A stretch of 46,668 nucleotides of DNA from Xanthomonas arboricola (GTDB lineage Bacteria; Pseudomonadota; Gammaproteobacteria; Xanthomonadales; Xanthomonadaceae): NCBI RefSeq assembly GCF_003353015.1, contig NZ_QREM01000007.1, positions 465,515 to 512,182 on the forward strand, given 5' to 3'. Within the stretch, counting starts at the first letter, position 1, and each line of letters opens with the position of its first letter. Positions 20,676 to 28,434 of this stretch are shown piece by piece. A program made the translations under genes and the position numbers. The notes under the pieces were generated by a model. It did no database searches, had not been told where the DNA came from, and worked only from the letters and a program-made list of their open reading frames with translations.

Positions 20676-21260
20676 TCAGCCCTGCGCGCCGGCCTGCAAA
20701 TCGCCGCCCAGCGCGCCCATGAACTGGCGGTAGTGGCGCAGCTCGTCGATCGAATCGCGCACATCGCTCAACGCGGTGTGGGCCGAGCTCTTGGCAAAAC
20801 CATTGGCCACCGTCGGCGCCCAACGCCGTGCCAGCTCCTTGATGGTGGACACGTCCAGGTTGCGGTAATGGAAGTAGCGCTCCAGGCGCGACATCTGGCG
20901 GTGCAGGAAACGGCGGTCCTGGCAGATCGAGTTGCCGCACATCGGCGAGGCGCCGGCGCGGATCCACTCGCTCAGGAAGGCCACCGTCTGCGCTTCGGCC
21001 TGGGCATGGGTGACCTGGCTGTCGAGCACGCGCTGCCACAGGCCCGAACGGCGGTGCTGGTTGCGGTTCCATTCGTCCATGGCTTCCAGCGTTGCCAGCG
21101 GATGGGCGATGGCCAGTTCCGGCCCTTCGGCAAGCACGTTCAACTGCGCATCGGTCACGATGGTGGCGATCTCGATGATGGAATCGCGATCGGTATCCAG
21201 GCCGGTCATTTCCAGATCGATCCAGATCAGTCGGTCGTTGCCTGCAAGGGTGTCTGCCAT
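20676..21260 (-). CDS. orn: oligoribonuclease
   Basis: The 194-residue DEDDh 3'-5' exoribonuclease degrades the shortest RNA oligomers and pGpG from c-di-GMP turnover. D15 and E17 lie in [21 protein letters not shown] carries the middle Asp region, and [14 protein letters not shown] supplies His and Asp. The ATG at 21260 has AGGA seven bases upstream. A longer frame upstream looks non-coding. Length agrees with the family (about 180-200). Confidence 0.97.
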   Translation of the reverse strand: MADTLAGNDRLIWIDLEMTGLDTDRDSIIEIATIVTDAQLNVLAEGPELAIAHPLATLEAMDEWNRNQHRRSGLWQRVLDSQVTHAQAEAQTVAFLSEWIRAGASPMCGNSICQDRRFLHRQMSRLERYFHYRNLDVSTIKELARRWAPTVANGFAKSSAHTALSDVRDSIDELRHYRQFMGALGGDLQAGAQG

Positions 21261-21330
21261 GTCGCCGTCCTGTGGAGGGCCGTCGCCGGCCAGATGCTGA
21301 AGGGCGCGCATCATACCGCGGCCGCGCCGC

Positions 21331-21840
21331 TCAGGGCGCGAGGGGCGGCTTGCCACGCTTGGCCCTGAAGTAATTGGTCAGCCGCAGACCCGCCTCGGCG
21401 GCCAGGACGCCACCGCTGACCTGCACGCGGTGGTTGTGGCGCGGATCGGCGAGCAGGTCGAACACGCTGCCGCAGGCGCCGGTCTTGGGGTCGCTGGCGG
21501 CAAACACCACCCGTGCGATACGCGCATGGATCATCGCCATTGCGCACATCGCGCACGGCTCCAGCGTGACATACAGCGTGCAGCCGACCAGCCGGTGGTT
21601 GGCCAGCCGGCGGCCGCCTTCGCGCATGGCCATGATCTCGGCATGCGCGCTGGGATCGTGACTGGCGATGTTGAAGTTCCAGCCTTCGCCCAGCACATTG
21701 CCCTGCGCATCGATCAGCAGCGCGCCGACCGGGATCTCGTCAAAGTCACGTTCGGCGCGCTCGGCCAGGTGCAGCGCGCGCTGCATCCACTGTTGGTCGA
21801 CAAGCGCCTGCGCCGCATCGACCGCCGTCTCCACCTGCAT
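21331..21840 (-). CDS. tadA: tRNA-specific adenosine deaminase
   Basis: The 169-residue zinc deaminase converts A34 of tRNA-Arg(ACG) to inosine. H66-A-E68 is the zinc ligand and proton shuttle, and P95-C96-A-M-C99 supplies the two Cys ligands. [19 protein letters not shown] and [20 protein letters not shown] match TadA. The C-terminal YFRAKR is also typical. Translation begins at the ATG at 21840 or at a GTG two codons earlier, which overlaps the mntR stop as GTGA. Either way it is coupled to mntR. Confidence 0.96.
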   Translation of the reverse strand: MQVETAVDAAQALVDQQWMQRALHLAERAERDFDEIPVGALLIDAQGNVLGEGWNFNIASHDPSAHAEIMAMREGGRRLANHRLVGCTLYVTLEPCAMCAMAMIHARIARVVFAASDPKTGACGSVFDLLADPRHNHRVQVSGGVLAAEAGLRLTNYFRAKRGKPPLAP

Positions 21841-21842
21841 GC

Positions 21843-22325
21843 TCACGCGGCGCTGCCGCCCTGGCGAACCAGGAAGGCGGCGAACGCCGCCACGGTGGCC
21901 TCGCTGACATGGTGCTCGATGCCTTCGGCGTCGCGGCGCGCGGTGGCCTCGTCGATGCCCAGCGCGAGCAGGAAGCGTTCGACGATCTGATGGCGCTGCC
22001 GGCTGGACGCGGCCAGCGCCTCGCCGGCCGGGGTCAGGAACACCCCGCGGTACGGGCGCTGCACCACCCAGCCATCGCGCACCAGCCGCTTGAGCATCTT
22101 GGCCACGGTCGGCTGTGCCACGCCCAGGCGCGCGGCGATATCGACCTGGCGCGCCTCGCCGCCGTCGACCAGCAGATCGGAGATCAGTTCCACGTAGTCC
22201 TCGACCAGCTCGGCGCGGCGTGCCTCGCGCACCTGACGGAAGCTCTCCATGTGCACCTGCGCGTCGATCAGCGCCGGCGCGGCTGCTTCCAGCTTTTCGC
22301 TCTTGCCCACCCTCATCCCCGTCAT
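21843..22325 (-). CDS. mntR: manganese-responsive transcriptional repressor MntR (DtxR family)
   Basis: The protein is about 160 residues, with an N-terminal winged helix ([31 protein letters not shown]) and a helical metal-binding and dimerisation part ([26 protein letters not shown]) that carries the Glu/His ligand pattern of Mnt[29 protein letters not shown] is nearly identical in pattern to E. coli MntR. It should repress the divergent mntH gene when Mn(II) is plentiful. Three starts are possible (GTG 22328, ATG 22325, ATG 22316). I list the ATG at 22325. It is translationally coupled to tadA. Confidence 0.95.
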   Translation of the reverse strand: MTGMRVGKSEKLEAAAPALIDAQVHMESFRQVREARRAELVEDYVELISDLLVDGGEARQVDIAARLGVAQPTVAKMLKRLVRDGWVVQRPYRGVFLTPAGEALAASSRQRHQIVERFLLALGIDEATARRDAEGIEHHVSEATVAAFAAFLVRQGGSAA

Positions 22326-22394
22326 CACGTCCGGCGCCAGTGCCGGGATGCGTAGTGTGAAGCACTCAGCCGATCATGACGATTTAAATTGCCA

Positions 22395-22424
22395 ATGCTC
22401 AACAGCATAGCAGTTGCTATATCA
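22395..22424. promoter_or_regulatory. MntR operator in the mntR-mntH intergenic region
   Basis: ATAGC-N4-GCTAT at 22407-22420 matches the core of the E. coli MntR box (a palindrome with ATAGC/GCTAT arms). A second dyad with the same spacing, ATGCT-N4-AGCAT, abuts it at 22395-22408. They lie 30-60 bases before the mntH start, in the only AT-rich part of the gap, so they probably overlap the mntH promoter. Confidence 0.8.
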
Positions 22425-22453
22425 TCGGCACACTCTCCGCCAGCCTGCCCTGC

Positions 22454-23800
22454 ATGTCCGCCAATCTCCGTCCCAACGCAGCCCTGCCCCTCCCCTCGCC
22501 GGCAGTGGTCAATGGCGGGCTGGGCGATCACCACGCCAGCGTCGCCGTGCCCGGAGGCGGACACTGGTGGTTCCGGCTGCTGGCGTTCCTGGGGCCCGGC
22601 TACATGGTGTCGGTCGGGTACATGGACCCGGGCAACTGGGCCACCGACCTGGCTGGCGGCTCGCAGTTCGGCTATCTGCTGCTGTCGGTGATCCTGCTGT
22701 CCAACCTGATGGCGATCGTGCTGCAGGGCCTGTCGGCACGGCTGGGCATCGCCACCGGGCTGGATCTGGCACAGGCCTGCCGGGCGCGGTACCCGCGCGG
22801 GGTGAACCTGGCGCTGTGGGGCATCTGCGAACTGGCGATGATTGCCTGCGACCTGGCCGAAGTGATCGGCACCGCGATTGCGTTGAAGCTGTTGTTCGGC
22901 ATTCCGCTGACCATGGGCGCCATCATCACCGCGGTGGACGTGGTGCTGGTGCTGTTGCTGATGAACCGCGGTTTCCGCGCACTGGAAGCGTTCGTGATCG
23001 CGCTGCTGTTGATCATCTTCGTGTGCTTCGGCATCCAGATCGCGCTGGCGGCACCACCGATCGCCGCCGTGCTGGGCGGTTTTGTTCCGCGTGCGCAAGT
23101 GGTCACCGACCCGCATGCGCTGTATCTGGCGATCGGCATCATCGGTGCGACGGTGATGCCGCATAACCTGTACCTGCATTCGTCGATCGTGCAGACACGT
23201 GCGTATCCGCGCACCGATGTTGGCCGCAGGTCGGCGCTGCGCTGGGCGGTGACCGACAGCACCGTGGCGTTGATGTTCGCGCTGTTCATCAACGCCTCGA
23301 TCCTGATCCTGGCGGCGGCGGTGTTCCATGCGCAGGGCCGCACCGATGTGCAGGAAATCGAGCAGGCCCACGCCCTGCTCGCGCCGATGCTGGGCGTGGG
23401 CCTGGCCTCGACGCTGTTTGCGATCGCGCTGCTGGCCTCCGGCGTGAACTCCACCGTTACCGCCACGCTGGCCGGACAGATCGTGATGGAGGGCTTCCTG
23501 CAACTGCGCCTGCCGCCGTGGCTGCGCCGTCTGCTGACGCGCGGCATCGCCATCGTGCCGGTGGTGATCGTGACCTGGCTGTATGGCGAGGCCGGTACCG
23601 CGCGGCTGCTGGTGCTGAGCCAGGTGGTGCTGTCGATGCAGCTGCCGTTTGCGGTGATCCCGCTGGTGCGCTTCGTGTCGGACCGTGCGTTGATGGGCGC
23701 GCTGGTGGCACCACCGTGGCTGGTGCGCATCGCCTGGGGCATTGCGGCGGTGATCGTCGGCTTGAACCTGAAGCTGCTGTGGGATACCGCGCTGCAGTGA
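22454..23800 (+). CDS. mntH: Mn(II)/H+ symporter MntH (Nramp family)
   Basis: The 448-residue inner-membrane importer for Mn(II) (and Fe(II)) has about eleven hydrophobic helices. The metal-binding DPGN (58-61, in [17 protein letters not shown]) and MPHN (about 235, [14 protein letters not shown]) motifs in helices 1 and 6 are intact. [20 protein letters not shown] and [18 protein letters not shown] are also characteristic. The start has a soluble tail of about 40 residues. The MntR operator directly upstream and the divergent mntR gene make Mn-dependent repression very likely. Confidence 0.97.
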   Translation: MSANLRPNAALPLPSPAVVNGGLGDHHASVAVPGGGHWWFRLLAFLGPGYMVSVGYMDPGNWATDLAGGSQFGYLLLSVILLSNLMAIVLQGLSARLGIATGLDLAQACRARYPRGVNLALWGICELAMIACDLAEVIGTAIALKLLFGIPLTMGAIITAVDVVLVLLLMNRGFRALEAFVIALLLIIFVCFGIQIALAAPPIAAVLGGFVPRAQVVTDPHALYLAIGIIGATVMPHNLYLHSSIVQTRAYPRTDVGRRSALRWAVTDSTVALMFALFINASILILAAAVFHAQGRTDVQEIEQAHALLAPMLGVGLASTLFAIALLASGVNSTVTATLAGQIVMEGFLQLRLPPWLRRLLTRGIAIVPVVIVTWLYGEAGTARLLVLSQVVLSMQLPFAVIPLVRFVSDRALMGALVAPPWLVRIAWGIAAVIVGLNLKLLWDTALQ

Positions 23801-24062
23801 TACATCCCGGCGACCGGCCGCCCTGGTGCTGCATGCCGACGACGACCGGGCGGCGGTGTCCTCGCCCCCGTGCTTAACCTCAGGCCATATGGCGCGCCTG
23901 CCGCACTGCCGGAGCGATCGACTTCGGCTATCGTATGCATCGCCGGCGGCATGGGGGCCGCTTCAGCATCGGGTGCGATAGCCGATAACGGCTAGGTCCG
24001 ACCGCCGCGGGGGGCTGCGACGGCACTCGATCCAATCATTCAACGCGTTCAGGGGAATTGCG

Positions 24063-25190
24063 ATGCTTCGTCACTCTTTGCGGGTGCGCCTGCTGTTGCC
24101 GGTGCTGGCCTTGGTGCTGGTCGTGGTGGTGGCACTGACGGTCATCCTGGCCATTACCGAAGCAAACCGGGTCAAGTCCGAGACCGGCGACGCGATCGAG
24201 CGCCAGTCGGTGTCCTTGCAGACCTTGTTCTCGGTCACCCGCGCGATGATGCTCGACCGCGTCAATTCCTCCATGCGCCAGCTGCGCAAGGAAGCCAACG
24301 CACACGGCGCCGCAAGCGTGGGCAGCCAAGTGCGCGTGGGCGACCGCAACGCCAACGACCTGCTGCTGGGCCAGAAGGCGCAGGCCAATGTCTTCGACAT
24401 GCTCGACGATGTCACCGCCATCCACGAAGGCACCGCCACGCTGTTCTCGCGGACCGGCGATGACTTCGTGCGCATCTCCACCAATGTCAAGAAGGACGAC
24501 GGCAGCCGCGCCATCGGCACCGTGCTCGATCCCGACGGCTAGGCCGCCGCCAAGCTGCGCAACGGCGAAAGCTTCTACGGCGTGGTCGACATCCTCGGCA
24601 ACCCGTACGTCACCGGCTACGAGCCGATCTTCGCCGGCAACGACAAGCGTGTGATCGGTGCCTGGTACGTCGGCTACAAGGCCGACACCCAGGCGCTGGA
24701 AAACGTGGTCAGCAGCCGTCGCGTGCTCGACTCCGGCTTCATCGCCGTGTTCGACAGCAAGAACACGCTGCGCTTCCAGTCCAGCACCGGCGCCACCACC
24801 GACACCGCCACCATCGAGCGGATCGTCAAGGACACGCCGGACGACTGGGTGGTGACCAAGCAGGACGTGCCGGACTGGGGCTTCACCCTGGTTTCGGCCT
24901 ACCCCAGGAGCGACGTCAATGACGTGATCGTGCGCCAGTCGCTGTGGATTGCCGGCATCGGCCTGCTGGTCTGCATCTTGCTGCTCGGCCTGCAATGGGC
25001 GTTGATCTGGAGCCGCGTGCTGCGCCCGATCCAGCACCTGACCACCGTGGCCGAAGAGCTGAGCCTGGGCAAGTGGAACCACACCATCGACGAGGTCAGC
25101 CTCAAGGATGAAATTGGTACCCTGGCGCGCGCCATCTCCCGCCTGTCCAACAGCGTGCGGCTGGCCATGGAGCGGCTCAGCAAGCGCTGA
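24063..25190 (+). pseudogene. Cache-HAMP membrane sensor interrupted by an in-frame TAG
   Basis: The frame is continuous from ATG 24063 to TGA 25188-25190 except for TAG at 24540-24542 (codon 160). The context GAC GGC TAG GCC GCC suggests a CAG-to-TAG change. Read through, the product has 375 residues: a transmembrane helix (about 8-31), an extracytoplasmic Cache_3/Cache_2-type sensor (about 37-285), a second helix (LWIAGIGLLVCILLLGLQW) and a HAMP domain (RVLRPIQHLTTVAEELSLGK to the C-terminus). No kinase, cyclase or methyl-accepting domain follows. The truncated product would end inside the sensor domain. A restart at GTG 24582 has no clear ribosome binding site. The intact downstream gene is probably its partner. 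Confidence 0.85.
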
Positions 25191-25234
25191 ACTGCGCGCA
25201 CCTACCCCGTACCAGATGATGCAAGGAAGACGCC

Positions 25235-25861
25235 ATGTCCACTGAATTCCGTCCGCTGATCGACGTGCTGCGCGAGCTCAAGGCGCTGGCATTGAAGAAG
25301 GCGTCCGGCTTTCTGTTCGTCGTCACCGAGGAGAACCACTCCTGCATCGTCCGCCTCAACGCCGGGCAGATCGAAGAAGTGGTGTTCCGCATGTTGCGCA
25401 ATGACGAGGCGGTGCAGCGCCTCACCATGGTCAATGCGGCCAAGGCCCGCTTCCAGGTCGATCCCGGCGCTGGCATGGGCAAGCCCTCGCTGCTGAGCGA
25501 CGACGCGCGGCAGTGGTTGATGGGCGGCTTCGAGCAGGACCTGGGTGGTGCGCCGCCACCGCCACGCGCACCAGTTACGCCGCCGCAGGCGCCGACCGCT
25601 GCAATACCAGTCGCCGCACCGAGCGCAGCACCTGCATCCTCGGGCAGCGGCTCCGCACCCGACGAGCGCGTCCGCGATGCGTTGGAGAAGGTCGCCCTGA
25701 ACTATCTCGGCCCGATCGCCGGCATGCTCTGCGACGAAGCCTGGGATGCCTCCAGCGACATCGAGCAGGTGCTCGCCCAGTTGGGCGCCAACCTTTCCAC
25801 CCCGCAGGAAACCCAGAAGTTCATCGCCGACGCCCGTGTTGCGCTGGCCAGGCTGCGCTGA
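25235..25861 (+). CDS. PATAN/DUF4388-like N-domain plus C-terminal helical domain, putative signalling partner
   Basis: The 208-residue soluble protein has two parts joined by a Pro/Ala-rich linker (about 105-145). Residues 8-80 (LRELKALALKKASGFLFVV, then VRLNAGQIEEVVFRML, EAVQRL and ARFQVDPG) resemble PATAN/DUF4388 domains, which often associate with receiver domains. Residues 148-208 (VRDALEKVALNYLGPIAGML and DIEQVLAQLGANLSTPQETQ) resemble the C-terminal DUF8082 type found in bacterial signalling proteins. Both assignments are from pattern memory. AAGGAAG precedes the ATG. It starts 44 bases after the Cache-HAMP gene on the same strand, so the two likely form one operon. Confidence 0.82.
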   Translation: MSTEFRPLIDVLRELKALALKKASGFLFVVTEENHSCIVRLNAGQIEEVVFRMLRNDEAVQRLTMVNAAKARFQVDPGAGMGKPSLLSDDARQWLMGGFEQDLGGAPPPPRAPVTPPQAPTAAIPVAAPSAAPASSGSGSAPDERVRDALEKVALNYLGPIAGMLCDEAWDASSDIEQVLAQLGANLSTPQETQKFIADARVALARLR

Positions 25862-25979
25862 CGGAAAACAGCTTGCAAGGCAGCACGGTGCACGGTCTGT
25901 TTCGGGGCATCACCGCCCGACCCTTGCGATGCACCCGATGCGTGCCTCGGAAAGCGTCGCAGGCAGCCGCGCAGTGTCG

Positions 25980-26453
25980 TCACAGCCAGCGGCGAACCCT
26001 TGCCTTGTAGCGACGATATTCCTCGCCGAACTTCGCCTCGAGGTAGCGCTCCTCGCGCGCGATCACCTGCGCCTGGATCGCGACCAGCACCAGCGGGAGC
26101 AAGGCCAAGGCGATCGGTCCGTCAAAGCCGATCGCAAGGCCGGCATAGCTGAGCGCCATGCCGAGGTACATGGGATTGCGCGTCCACCGATAGAGGCCGG
26201 TCGTTGCGATGAGGGTCGTCGGCCGCGACGGCGGAATATTGGTGCCGAGCCGCCAGAACAGCCCCGCTGCCGCCAGCATGACTGCCGCGCCAGCCACGCA
26301 CAGCGGCGCGCCCGTCGCGACCAGCAACCGCCAGCCGATGCCGAACGTGCGTGGGGGCATGAACCGCTCCGCCGCCAGCCCCAACAGCAGCGCTCCCAGA
26401 TAGACGAGTGGCGGAGGCAATCGCACGCTCGCACTGTCCGCTTCAACCGCCAT
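25980..26453 (-). CDS. isoprenylcysteine carboxyl methyltransferase-family membrane protein
   Basis: The 157-residue protein has four hydrophobic segments and the C-terminal ICMT/PEMT signature: TTGLYRWTRNPMYLGMALS followed by REERYLEAKFGEEYRRYKAR. Bacterial members are SAM-dependent methyltransferase-like membrane proteins of unknown substrate. The ATG at 26453 has GGAGG six bases upstream and is preferred to in-frame GTG/ATG codons up to 26468. It is probably monocistronic, although the flavoprotein gene upstream is on the same strand. Confidence 0.88.
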   Translation of the reverse strand: MAVEADSASVRLPPPLVYLGALLLGLAAERFMPPRTFGIGWRLLVATGAPLCVAGAAVMLAAAGLFWRLGTNIPPSRPTTLIATTGLYRWTRNPMYLGMALSYAGLAIGFDGPIALALLPLVLVAIQAQVIAREERYLEAKFGEEYRRYKARVRRWL

Positions 26454-26597
26454 GCTCATCCTCCACACTGCGCCCCGACGCCAGCGTCGCCTGCTGGGCG
26501 GGGCTCCCCGCCCGCGAGTCTGGCCATGTGTGCGGGGTCAGCCGGTGCCGGTGCCGGAGAACGCGACCTTCTGCACAGGCGCTGGCCGACCAGGACC

Positions 26598-26630
26598 GAT
26601 GACGGATGACGGATGACGGATGACGGATGA
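26598..26630. repeat. 7-bp tandem repeat GATGACG (4.7 copies)
   Basis: Four perfect GATGACG units are followed by GATGA. The tract sits between the end of the flavoprotein gene (48 bases away) and the methyltransferase-family gene start, outside any coding frame I accept. Confidence 0.95.
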
Positions 26631-26677
26631 GCCTAAGGCGTCCCGACCCAGCCCGGACGAACGCATGCGGTTTGCAG

Positions 26678-27709
26678 TCAAGCCAGCATGGACTGCTGGG
26701 CGGAGATGCCGGCCGTTGCGCCCTGCCATATCGCGGTGGTGACGGAAGCCATGCCGGGGTTCGCCAGATCGCCCGCGGCGTAGATGCCTGGCAGACTGGT
26801 TTCGCGGCGCTCGTCCACCTTGAGGGCGATGCCGGTTGGCGTATCAACCGTGGCCAGGCCAAGCGCTTCATGCAGGCTTGCGGACGGCCTGGTGCGCGGA
26901 TGCACGAACAGGATATCGAGCGCGACATCGGGGGCGCTATCGAGCTTGATCGTGGCATTGGCACCTCCGCGACGCGCGATTTCGGTTATCCGGCCATCAA
27001 CGAGCGGGACATGCCGGCGCGCCAGCTCGGCCCGGGTCTCGGCGGCGATGTCGTGGCCGTCGGCGAACACCGTCAACCTGTCGGTCCAATCGTGGAACAG
27101 CCTGACCTGATTCATCGACTGCGGGCCGGACCAGACCAGCCCCCAACGCTGATCGGCGACCTCGAAGCCATCGCAGTAAGGACAAGGCACGATGGAGGAA
27201 CCCCAATTCTCGGCAAAGCCCGGGATGTCAGGCATCTGGTCGACAACGCCATAGCTCAGGATCAGGCGGCGCGCGCCAAGGGTGTCGCCCTCGGCCGTCA
27301 GCACGGAGAAGTTGTCGATGGCACCGGAGATGCTGTCGGCCCGGGCACTCACCAACGTGATCGAGGGATAGCGCGCAAGTTGCTGCATGGCCTCGGCCAT
27401 GATGTCGTGCGGCGGCTTGTGATCGTGGCCGAGCACACCATGCGAATGGCTGGCGAAGCGATTTCGTCGCAGGCCGGTATCGAGCACGGTGACCTTGCGG
27501 CGGGCGCGACCGAGCTGCAGCGCGGCCGCGAGGCCGGCGAAGCTGCCGCCGATGATGATGACGTCATTCATGGTCATGGATTCCGTTTTGTCGATGAAGG
27601 GGCCGGGTTTGGCGGCGGACCGTGCGTGGGCGAAGCCGGTAGTGGAAAGCGTCGAAGCTAGGCTAGCGGTGGAAAGCGCGGCCAGCTTCAGTAGGGATCG
27701 TCGTTTCAT
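26678..27709 (-). CDS. thioredoxin reductase-like FAD/NAD(P)-dependent oxidoreductase with Tat signal
   Basis: The protein has 343 residues from the ATG at 27709, which has GGAG six bases upstream. Residues 1-31 form a twin-arginine signal (KRRSLLK, hydrophobic core, AHA cleavage-like site). The rest is a complete thioredoxin reductase-type flavoprotein: the FAD fold DVIIIGGSFAGLAAALQLG (49-67), the redox-active C176-P-Y-C179 (VPCPYCDGFEV) and the terminal FAD motif GIYAAGDLANPGMASVTTAI. Such enzymes are normally cytoplasmic, so the Tat leader is unusual. An internal ATG pair (MTMNDV, residues 45-47, with GGAA upstream) could give a cytoplasmic form. A triple-dyad operator lies 78-125 bases upstream. 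Confidence 0.87.
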   Translation of the reverse strand: MKRRSLLKLAALSTASLASTLSTTGFAHARSAAKPGPFIDKTESMTMNDVIIIGGSFAGLAAALQLGRARRKVTVLDTGLRRNRFASHSHGVLGHDHKPPHDIMAEAMQQLARYPSITLVSARADSISGAIDNFSVLTAEGDTLGARRLILSYGVVDQMPDIPGFAENWGSSIVPCPYCDGFEVADQRWGLVWSGPQSMNQVRLFHDWTDRLTVFADGHDIAAETRAELARRHVPLVDGRITEIARRGGANATIKLDSAPDVALDILFVHPRTRPSASLHEALGLATVDTPTGIALKVDERRETSLPGIYAAGDLANPGMASVTTAIWQGATAGISAQQSMLA

Positions 27710-27786
27710 GGACATCTCCAGGTGTCGCAGGCCAGTGCCTCTTCGTCATGCGACGAGCCCCGTATACATTGGACTCCCACGCTTAC

Positions 27787-27834
27787 GATACTGATAAGTA
27801 TCCTAATCCTGGAATTAGGATACTGTCAAGTACC
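27787..27834. promoter_or_regulatory. three abutting 16-bp dyads, probable operator of the flavoprotein gene
   Basis: Exactly contiguous units are seen: GATACT-N4-AGTATC (27787-27802), CTAAT-N6-ATTAG (27803-27818) and GATACT-N4-AGTACC (27819-27834). GTATCCTAAT/ATTAGGATAC also form a perfect 10-bp inverted repeat across the middle. The tract is clearly AT-richer than its surroundings. TACT/AGTA arms recall the sites of redox-sensing HxlR (MarR/DUF24) repressors such as YodB, with shorter spacing. No such regulator gene is adjacent. Confidence 0.72.
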
Positions 27835-28434
27835 AAGTTCTACTGGGTGGAAAGCAGCTGCGCCGCGACCGGCCCGCCAACGCGGCGTCTGGACAACCGG
27901 GCGCCTGGACAACCGTATGCCTGAAAAAAACGGTTATCGACAGCGCAAGCGAGCTTTTCACGTTCGATAGCCGCGGTTGTCCAGGGAGCTGCGCTCCCCT
28001 CACCACGCTGGCGTGGATGTGGTGCGTGCGTCGACTGCCATTGCCTGCCGGCCATCGTCCTGCACGCTGGCGGGCACGACGCAACGACGGCAGCTGCGGG
28101 CCACGCACTGCCACCGGATATCGGACACAACCGGACACCGGACGCTGCCCCAGCAGGCCGGCTTGGGCCCCATATGCCTGGCCGACCTGCTCAAGTTCCA
28201 GATGGCGCCGCGTTCCCCGGCGTCTGCGGGCCAGAACGAGGCGCTGCGTGTGCCGCTATGCCAGCCCCGTTCTTCCAGCAAGCCGGCGCGTTGCCGCACG
28301 GCCTGCTTCACGTCGCCGCCGAAGCTCAGCTCTCTCGGGCCCCGAACCCCGGGGCACGTACCTGCAATCGGCGATCGCCGGGCGCGCAGCGCAGGTTTTT
28401 CGATGGCTGGCGACGGTCCTCGAAGGGCCTTAAA
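27835..28434. other. about 600 bases without a recognisable gene
   Basis: Counting from the flavoprotein start, the gene-free stretch is about 725 bases, the longest in the window. Beyond the operator and the TGGACAACCG repeats listed separately, frames on both strands are Arg/Pro/Ala-rich and I recognise nothing in them. It may be decayed remains of a lost gene. No terminator for a rightward transcript is evident. Confidence 0.5.
27890..27983. repeat. TGGACAACCG direct and inverted repeats
   Basis: TGGACAACCG occurs at 27890-27899 and 27906-27915, and its exact inverse CGGTTGTCCA occurs at 27974-27983. The second and third copies bound a 78-base unit like short terminal inverted repeats. 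There is no open frame of note inside. Confidence 0.7.

Noticed and set aside
24543..25190. The second half of the Cache-HAMP frame as an independent gene
   Set aside because: It would begin in the middle of the Cache domain, the candidate GTG at 24582 has no clear ribosome binding site, and the frame is the direct continuation of the first half.
26598..26630. The heptamer tract as a CRISPR array
   Set aside because: Units are seven bases and contiguous without spacers, so it is a simple tandem repeat.
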